A stretch of 64,000 bases of DNA from Pseudomonas sp. NBRC 111124 (GTDB taxonomy: Bacteria > Pseudomonadota > Gammaproteobacteria > Pseudomonadales > Pseudomonadaceae): the NCBI RefSeq assembly GCF_001320245.1, contig NZ_BCBA01000055.1, forward strand, positions 1 through 64,000. The letters are read 5' to 3'. Position 1 is the first letter of the stretch. Every line of letters begins with the position of its first letter. Below, piece by piece: positions 58,617 through 64,000 of this stretch. The position numbers were made by a program, and so were the translations under genes. The notes under the pieces were generated by a model, which ran no database searches, was not told the DNA's origin, and saw nothing but the letters and a program-made list of their open reading frames with translations.

Positions 58617-58656
58617 TAAAAAACCCGCTACCTGGCACACAGGTAGCGGGTTTTCG
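58617..58656. terminator. Bidirectional terminator
   Basis: The 12-base stem AACCCGCTACCT/AGGTAGCGGGTT is flanked by A and T runs. It separates the small hypothetical gene from the convergent lipoprotein gene. Confidence 0.9.
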
Positions 58657-58671
58657 CTTGTAGCGTGAGAC

Positions 58672-59256
58672 TTATTCGCCCAGCACCTGACCGATGGTCG
58701 GGTCCTTGAACAGGCGGGTCAGCGCATCGCTCAGCACATCACTCACCAGGGTGGTGTTGGTGTCCTGGTTCGGCGCCATGCCGAAGCGCTGGTCAAGCGA
58801 AGCGCCGTAGCGGCCGCTGTAACGGCGATTGGCATTTTGCACATCGGCACGGAAGGTAGCGCCGATGGTGGCTTCGGTTACGTACAGGTTATCTTTCGGC
58901 GACTGGTACTTCAGCTCGGCCAGGGTCACGGTCAGCTGCGGTGCGTTGTAGGCGTTCGCCGTAGGGGTGAATCCGAGCAGGCGCACGGCGGCTTCGGCCT
59001 GGGCCTGCAGCTTGGGCACGACATCATTGCCACTGACGCTGATGGTGCTGGTTTCAGGGTACATGCCACCCCGGGTACCCAGGGACTGCGAAGCACGCCC
59101 GTCGACCACCTTGACCACCACCGGCTGGCCGTGGCCGACTGGCTCAAGCTGAGCCTTGAGCGTGGGTTGCGGGCTGAGTTGTTGCGGGCTGTGGGCACAA
59201 CCGACCAGGCTGAGGCTGGCTACGGCAATCAAACCGAACAACAGACGTTGCAACAT
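58672..59256 (-). CDS. YajG-family lipoprotein
   Basis: A 194-residue outer-membrane lipoprotein. The lipobox LSLVGC gives lipidation at C20. The mature part matches the YajG family: VVVKVVDGRASQSLGTRGG, then QLTVTLAELKYQSPKDNLYVTEATIGATFRADVQN and a YSGRYGASLDQRF strand. The role of YajG is not established. Single gene. A related cell-wall recycling gene, ampG, is next to yajG in E. coli, but not here. Confidence 0.88.
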   Translation of the reverse strand: MLQRLLFGLIAVASLSLVGCAHSPQQLSPQPTLKAQLEPVGHGQPVVVKVVDGRASQSLGTRGGMYPETSTISVSGNDVVPKLQAQAEAAVRLLGFTPTANAYNAPQLTVTLAELKYQSPKDNLYVTEATIGATFRADVQNANRRYSGRYGASLDQRFGMAPNQDTNTTLVSDVLSDALTRLFKDPTIGQVLGE

Positions 59257-59401
59257 GCGCGTTTCTCCAGAAAATGCGGCAAAGGCCCACAGTATACCCA
59301 GCCAGGCGCAAACCAGTCATCGGTCCGGCCCGCTTGTCACAATCGTTTCATGGCCGCGCCCTTATCCTTGCGCCAAGCCCAAACGCACAGGAGGTACCGC
59401 C

Positions 59402-59635
59402 ATGGCCTCGCTCTGGACACTGCTCTGCCAACGCCCGCGCCGCAATGCCTATGCCCGCCTCGACGAAGAGGGTAAATGCCTGGCCTTCAAGCAATGCAGC
59501 CAGGCGCCAAGCGGTAGCGGATGGGTGCAGATCAGCGTAATTCAGCTCGCCTGGCTGGGCCGTGAGTTGCCCGCCGAAGCCCGGGCTTGCAACCCTGCAA
59601 GCCGCCGTTGGCACCAGCGCATCCTCGCAGCCTGA
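59402..59635 (+). CDS. Small conserved hypothetical protein
   Basis: A 77-residue basic soluble protein, MASLWTLLCQRPRRNAYARL and onward, with two later cysteines and no recognised domain. A strong ribosome site, AGGAGG, lies seven to eight bases before the ATG, which supports translation. It is divergent from the YajG-like gene, with a 145-base gap. The function is unknown. Confidence 0.6.
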   Translation: MASLWTLLCQRPRRNAYARLDEEGKCLAFKQCSQAPSGSGWVQISVIQLAWLGRELPAEARACNPASRRWHQRILAA

Positions 59636-60239
59636 CAAACGCTGCAATAAAAACCGCGAATTACGACCTTTCTGCCCGCGACATCGTTATAATCTCCCCC
59701 CGATTATAAGGACGTCTCCTGATCGGGCCCCGCATTTGCCGATTGACCCCGGCACCTTCACCCGCTTCGCCCACAGAGAGCCTTCCACTCAGGTCTTGCA
59801 TCGGCTGTCGTGCCTGCTTTTCCGGCCCTTCGCACTGCATGAACCTGCGGGTTGCCATCGCGCAGTCCCCTTTTGAGGTTCACGACTCCAAAAGAGCGTG
59901 AAAAAACGGTTTTCACTACTTCACAAGAGTGTGGCGAGCAAATGAACAGTCTGGCATGTGCAAAAGCGGCAGATGTGTCCCGAACAGCCCTGAACAGGCG
60001 GCTGAAGCGCTCATTTCGGATGAGTGCCTGAGGTCGTTCCATAGCGCACGCACGACACCTTGACCATAAGTCGAATTGCCGCACCTGTGGCAAACGGCGT
60101 TCAATACCTGAACCCAAAGACTGATTGGCGGTGTCCGCGGAAGTGGCAAGAACTGCGAAGAGTCGGACATGGCGATCCTGGCAACCCCAGTGGTCCTATG
60201 CTGTCAATTAGGTAGCTGTAGATTGTGGAGACGCGTTAA
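59636..60239. other. 600-base non-coding leader upstream of mqo
   Basis: No supported gene is present in 604 bases, which is long for this genome. It contains a perfect inverted repeat, TTATAATC (59687-59694) and GATTATAA (59702-59709), separated by a C-rich 7-base spacer. Each arm holds a TATAAT-like box, one in each direction. The region could contain an sRNA, a long regulated 5' leader or divergent promoters. The mqo ribosome site (TGTGGAGA) is at the right end. Confidence 0.5.
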
Positions 60240-61745
60240 ATGGCGCAGAACGAATCGGTTGATGTGGTACTGGTAGGCGCGGGCATCATGAGTGCCACCC
60301 TGGCCGTACTGCTCAAGGAGCTTGACCCGACCCTGAAGCTTGAGGTCGTCGAGGCAATGGACTCCGGAGCCGCGGAAAGCTCCAACCCCTGGAACAACGC
60401 AGGTACCGGTCACGCCGGCCTGTGCGAGCTCAACTACACGCCTCAGGCCGCCGATGGCAGCATTGACATCAAGAAGGCCGTGCACATCAATACCCAGTTC
60501 GAGGTCTCGCGCCAGTTCTGGGCTTACCTGAGCAAGAAGAACACCTTCGGCTCGGCACGTGCATTCATCAACCCGGTCCCACACCTGAGCTACGTCGAAG
60601 GTGACAAGGGTGTGTCCTTCCTCAAGAAGCGTTTCGAGATGCTCAAGCAGCATCACGCCTTCGCTGAGATGGAGTACACCGAAGACAAGGCCGTGATGAA
60701 CCAGTGGATGCCGCTGATGATGCCAGGCCGCCCGGCCGACCAGCACATCGCCGCAACCCGTGTGGCCAAAGGCACCGACGTCAATTTCGGGGCATTGACC
60801 AACAAGCTGCTCAAAGTGCTGGGCGACACCCCGGATGCGCAGGTCAAGTACAGCAAGAAAGTCGTCGGCCTGCGCCGTAACGGCAGCGGCTGGACTGTCA
60901 GCATCAAGGACGTCAACAGCGGCGGCGCTCGCGAAGTCGACGCCCGCTTCGTGTTCCTCGGCGCTGGCGGCGCGGCCCTGCCGCTGCTGCAAATGTCCGG
61001 CATCCCGGAAAGCAAAGGCTTCGGCGGCTTCCCGGTCAGCGGCCAGTGGCTGCGTTGCGACAACCCGGAAATCGTCAAGCAGCACCAGGCCAAGGTGTAC
61101 AGCCAGGCGGCGGTGGGTGCACCGCCAATGTCGGTACCGCACCTGGACACCCGTGTGGTGGACGGCAAGACCTCGTTGCTGTTCGGCCCCTATGCCGGTT
61201 TCACCACCAAGTTCCTCAAGCACGGTTCCTTGATGGACCTGCCGCTGTCGGTGCGCATGGGCAACATCGGCCCGATGCTGGCCGTGGCCCGCGATAACAT
61301 GGACCTGACCAAGTACCTGGTCAGCGAAGTGATGCAGTCGATGGAACAGCGCCTGGAATCCCTGCGCCGCTTCTATCCACAGGCCAAAGCTGAAGACTGG
61401 CGCCTGGAAGTGGCTGGCCAGCGCGTGCAGATCATCAAAAAGGACCCGAAAAAAGGCGGCATCCTGCAGTTCGGTACCGAACTGGTCTCGGCACAGGACG
61501 GCAGCCTGGCGGCACTGCTCGGCGCTTCGCCGGGTGCTTCGGTGACCGTGTCGATCATGCTCGAACTGATCGAGCGCTGCTTCCCCGAGCAGGCCAAAGG
61601 TACCTGGGCTGCCAAGCTCAAGGAAATCTTCCCGGCCCGCGAGAAGGCCCTGGCCACCGATGCAGCGCTGTACCGCAAGATCAGTGCCGACAACGATGTG
61701 GCGCTGGAATTGGTGGAAGACAGCCCGGCCAAGCACTACGCCTGA
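60240..61745 (+). CDS. mqo: Malate:quinone oxidoreductase
   Basis: Membrane-associated FAD enzyme that oxidises malate to oxaloacetate and passes electrons to quinone, replacing or supplementing NAD malate dehydrogenase. The 501-residue length is standard. The FAD site DVVLVGAGIMSATLAVLLKELDP is at the N-terminus, followed by SNPWNNAGTGHAGLCELNYTP and SVRMGNIGPMLAVARDNMDLTKY-type conserved blocks. ATG at 60240 has GGAGA about 11 bases upstream. A strong terminator follows. The long leader upstream suggests complex control. Confidence 0.96.
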   Translation: MAQNESVDVVLVGAGIMSATLAVLLKELDPTLKLEVVEAMDSGAAESSNPWNNAGTGHAGLCELNYTPQAADGSIDIKKAVHINTQFEVSRQFWAYLSKKNTFGSARAFINPVPHLSYVEGDKGVSFLKKRFEMLKQHHAFAEMEYTEDKAVMNQWMPLMMPGRPADQHIAATRVAKGTDVNFGALTNKLLKVLGDTPDAQVKYSKKVVGLRRNGSGWTVSIKDVNSGGAREVDARFVFLGAGGAALPLLQMSGIPESKGFGGFPVSGQWLRCDNPEIVKQHQAKVYSQAAVGAPPMSVPHLDTRVVDGKTSLLFGPYAGFTTKFLKHGSLMDLPLSVRMGNIGPMLAVARDNMDLTKYLVSEVMQSMEQRLESLRRFYPQAKAEDWRLEVAGQRVQIIKKDPKKGGILQFGTELVSAQDGSLAALLGASPGASVTVSIMLELIERCFPEQAKGTWAAKLKEIFPAREKALATDAALYRKISADNDVALELVEDSPAKHYA

Positions 61746-61756
61746 CCGGCCTGAAA

Positions 61757-61787
61757 CGAAAAAACGCCCCTCGGGGCGTTTTTTTGT
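61757..61787. terminator. Bidirectional terminator after mqo
   Basis: ACGCCCC-GGGGCGT with a two-base loop is flanked by six A and seven T; it serves mqo and the convergent PA4642-family gene. Confidence 0.92.
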
Positions 61788-61799
61788 GCCTGGGCTTGA

Positions 61800-62090
61800 T
61801 CAGCCGCGAGCTTTGGCGATGATCTCGACGTACTCTGGCGCGTTGCGCTGGTCGGCAATCACTTCGACGAAGGTCTTGCCGTGTTCGTCCTTGCCATCGA
61901 GATCCAGGCCTGCTTCGACAAAGAAGCCCACGAAGCGCTCGAAGTCATCGACACGCAGGCCACGGTAGCCTTTGATCAGCTTGTGGTGCGAAGGCGAGGT
62001 CAGGCCATCGGCCGGCTCGAACTGGAGGAACGACTTGATGTAGTCGTCGCTGATTTCGTCACCAATCACCTGCTTCTTGTCTTTGCGCAT
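61800..62090 (-). CDS. PA4642 family protein
   Basis: A 96-residue cytosolic protein of the PA4642 family, conserved next to mqo in pseudomonads. Recognisable parts are KKQVIGDEISDDYIKSFLQ and RVDDFERFVGFFVEAGLDLDGKDEHGKTF. It has no known function. The start MRKDKKQ has GGAGCC eight bases upstream; further upstream open codons were rejected. Confidence 0.88.
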   Translation of the reverse strand: MRKDKKQVIGDEISDDYIKSFLQFEPADGLTSPSHHKLIKGYRGLRVDDFERFVGFFVEAGLDLDGKDEHGKTFVEVIADQRNAPEYVEIIAKARG

Positions 62091-62157
62091 TGCCGGCTCC
62101 AACTGACCATCATGGAATTTCGAAGGCCGGCAGTTTACCTCCCTCAGGCGGCACGCC

Positions 62158-62628
62158 TCAACGCGAACGTACGGTACCGGTGTGCAGGTCGGCCCAGATG
62201 TGGCCATTGGCGTAGGTCAGGAACTGCACATAGACGGTCTCGTTGCGCAGCAGGTCCATGATCACCCGGTAATCGCTGACCGGGTAATTCAGGCTCAAGG
62301 TCCGGGTCTTTTCGTCGTACATCGGCTTCTTCAGGCTCTTGCCCGCTTCACCATCGAAATTGAGCAGCACCTGGCTGATGGTCGCGCCCTTGCTCAGCGG
62401 CTTGCCTTTCAGGCGCATTTGCAGCGAAGCGGTGATCGGGATCGGCTGTTGGTCAGACTGGCGCTGGGCCCCGACCACCACCGAGTAGTCGGTCACTTGC
62501 AACAATTGCTGACCGGTCGGCGCTTCCTGGCGCAGGGATTGGTCATCGGGCGGGAGGAACTGGCTGTGCAGCGGTGCGGCGGCGAGAGGTAGGCTCATCG
62601 CCAGCAGCAGGGGAAGAATCGCACGCAT
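62158..62628 (-). CDS. Exported hypothetical protein
   Basis: A 156-residue protein with a signal peptide (MRAILPLLLAMSLPLAAAPLHS). The mature part is a soluble beta-rich domain, for example LSLNYPVSDYRVIMDLLRNETVYVQFLTYANGHIWADLHTG. No family was recognised. AAGGAG eight bases before the ATG fixes the start. It lies downstream of hpt and the WbuC gene on the same strand, 52 bases after the latter, so it may belong to the same transcript. Confidence 0.75.
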   Translation of the reverse strand: MRAILPLLLAMSLPLAAAPLHSQFLPPDDQSLRQEAPTGQQLLQVTDYSVVVGAQRQSDQQPIPITASLQMRLKGKPLSKGATISQVLLNFDGEAGKSLKKPMYDEKTRTLSLNYPVSDYRVIMDLLRNETVYVQFLTYANGHIWADLHTGTVRSR

Positions 62629-62680
62629 GTGAGGCTCCTTGGCATGAAGGAGCACTCTAGCATGCAGGCAAGGGCAGACC

Positions 62681-63154
62681 TCAATCGAACTGCGCGAGCA
62701 TCCAGGCCTGGTATTCAGCCACGCCGGCTTCACCTTCACGTGGCGCCCAGGGCGCGTGCTCACCCTCGACCAGCTGGCGATAAGGGCCGGCCTTGCATTC
62801 GAACATGATGGTGTCGACGTCAAGCGCCACCAGGCCATGGTAGACGCCCGGCGGCAGATCCACCCCCATGCACTCGCCGCCAGCTTCGAGGAGGCGCGTG
62901 CTGGTCAGCGCGCCCTGCTCATCGAACAGCAACAGACCGAGGCGGCCCTTGAGCACCAGCAAGGTTTCTGCCTTGTCGTCGCTCAGGTGCCGGTGCGGTG
63001 CGATATAGGTCGAGGGCTGCATGCCGATCGCCAGGCGGTGGCAAGGGTCTTCCATGTCATGAAAGTTGTGATGGTGCCGCAGACGCGGCGCATCGGCGGC
63101 TTTTTGCGCCAGCCCGGTCAACAACGTTTGGTCGATAAATGCAGGCTGGCTCAT
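62681..63154 (-). CDS. WbuC-family cupin metalloprotein
   Basis: A 157-residue cupin. Metal ligands are probable in [27 protein letters not shown] (two histidines and a glutamate) and the second motif [15 protein letters not shown]. WbuC proteins are usually encoded in O-antigen clusters and their role is unclear. Here it lies two bases after hpt, in one transcript with purine salvage, which is unusual context. Function should not be inferred from the O-antigen name. Confidence 0.88.
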
Positions 63155-63156
63155 GG

Positions 63157-63714
63157 TTAAAGTCCCTTCACAGCGAAAATGCCGTTTGCGTTACGCCAGT
63201 AGCCTTTATAGTCCATTCCGTAACCGAAGATATAGCGATCGATGCAGGGCAGGCCGGCATAGCTGGCCTTCAGGCCCGGGCTGGCCTTGCGGTCGTGGTC
63301 CTTGTCGATCAGCACGGCGGTGTGCACCGCACGCGCACCGGCATGCTTGCAGAACTCGATGATGGCACTGAGCGTGTGGCCTTCGTCGAGGATGTCATCG
63401 ACGATCAGCACGTCACGGTCGATGAACGACACTTCCGGCTTGGCTTTCCAGAACAATTCGCCGCCGCTGGTCTGGTTGCGGTAACGGGTGGCATGGATGT
63501 ACGAGACCTCCAGCGGGAACTGCAGGTGTGTCAGCAGCTTGCCGGCGAAGATCAGGCCGCCGTTCATCACGCAGAACACCACAGGGTTGGTGTCGTGCAG
63601 GTCCTTGCTGATTTGCTCGCCGACCTTGGCGATGGCCGCTTCGACTTCGGCTTCGTTGTACAGGCAGTCTGCTTCGCACATGACTTGACGGATGTGCTCG
63701 AGATCGGCGGACAT
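63157..63714 (-). CDS. hpt: Hypoxanthine phosphoribosyltransferase
   Basis: Salvages hypoxanthine or guanine with PRPP to IMP or GMP. The 185-residue protein shows the PRPP motif [16 protein letters not shown], the N-terminal [16 protein letters not shown] loop and the base-binding C-terminal [15 protein letters not shown]. The start MSADLEH has GGAGAG upstream; 19 more codons are open before it. It is divergent from upp, so purine and pyrimidine salvage share an intergenic region. Confidence 0.95.
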
Positions 63715-63827
63715 GGCGCTCTCCAGGGGGCATTTTGGAAAAGCGGGCAAAGGTACGCATCCGCTCGTCACAGATCAAGCATTTATGGACTAACGTGCAA
63801 AAGGACTACACGACAGCAAAGGCTGAA

Positions 63828-63839
63828 TAGATTAATCTA
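63828..63839. promoter_or_regulatory. 12-bp palindrome in hpt-upp intergenic region
   Basis: TAGATTAATCTA is a perfect palindrome 35 bases before the upp start codon. It may overlap promoter elements; no regulator can be named. Confidence 0.3.
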
Positions 63840-63873
63840 TCGCGGTTTTTTTGCCCGCCTTTCGGAGCCCCCC

Positions 63874-64000
63874 ATGCCTACTCGTGAGATCCGTCATCCG
63901 CTGATCCGCCACAAGCTCGGCCTCATGCGCCGTGCCGATATCAGCACCAAGAATTTTCGCGAACTTGCCCAGGAAGTCGGCGCGCTACTGACCTACGAAG
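63874..64000 (+). CDS. upp: Uracil phosphoribosyltransferase (partial, runs off the window)
   Basis: Only the first 42 codons are in the window. The translation [42 protein letters not shown] matches the conserved N-terminus of uracil phosphoribosyltransferase, which converts uracil and PRPP to UMP. CGGAG lies about eight bases before the ATG. The reading frame stays open to the window end. In pseudomonads a uracil permease gene usually follows, outside this window. Confidence 0.93.

Noticed and set aside
60204..61736. 510-codon minus-strand open frame opposite mqo
   Set aside because: Antisense shadow of mqo, with no domain or ribosome site.

Overview
The window is a 64 kb stretch of GC-rich chromosome from a fluorescent Pseudomonas, most likely the P. 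putida group. The evidence is the fruBKA/cra fructose PTS locus with a TTAAACGTTTCA operator, the gene neighbourhoods nadC-DUF1631-ampD-ampE, trxB-cysZ, mqo-PA4642 family-hpt-upp, and inverted REP pairs of the GCGGCTTTAGCCGCGAA type. Species assignment is inference from remembered synteny; no database search was possible. No rRNA, tRNA, CRISPR array or insertion sequence was seen.

Layout. 0-6.5 kb: an RND pump operon (membrane fusion protein, inner-membrane pump, OmpR-type regulator, heavy-metal-type sensor kinase) with tandem CTGTCA repeats in its leader. 6.5-9.3 kb: a lower-GC orphan Tc-toxin C-component/Rhs-like gene on the opposite strand. 9.6-13.9 kb: a small secreted protein, an OprD-family porin, a Cache-GGDEF diguanylate cyclase, a DUF2383 protein and a DUF3820 protein, closed by a REP pair. 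14-21.6 kb: fruBKA (fructose uptake and phosphorylation) divergent from cra, then a TatD-family hydrolase. 21.6-28.6 kb: a chemoreceptor, a second REP pair, ampE, ampD, a DUF1631 protein and nadC. 28.7-35.8 kb: trxB, cysZ, a soluble PAS-PAS chemoreceptor like BdlA, a GT4 glycosyltransferase, an old-yellow-enzyme reductase, a glutathione peroxidase and slyD. 35.7-39.7 kb: a DUF3565 protein, pta, an OmpA-type lipoprotein and a GloC-type hydrolase.

39.7-40.7 kb is a small low-GC accessory island: a GNAT-like protein flanked by two tiny ORFs, one resembling the tail of a MazE-type antitoxin. 40.9-51.6 kb is a long co-directional block: a cytosolic histidine kinase, a TPR response regulator, a MalT-type LuxR regulator, DUF1329 and DUF1302 envelope proteins, and an acyl-CoA ligase. 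This block looks like a regulated system for taking up and activating a hydrophobic substrate. 51.8-58.6 kb holds hprA, rsmC, a yybP-ykoY manganese riboswitch ahead of a GDT1-family exporter, an M48 lipoprotein protease, a SRAP protein with swapped active-site residues, two small zinc-ribbon/DUF2007 proteins, an acyltransferase and small proteins. 58.7-64 kb holds a YajG-like lipoprotein, a 600-bp non-coding leader, mqo, a PA4642-family protein, a secreted protein, a WbuC cupin, hpt and the start of upp.

Most of the window is core metabolism and envelope housekeeping. The less explained parts are the toxin-like gene, the GNAT island, the ACL/DUF1302/DUF1329 block and several structured non-coding stretches.
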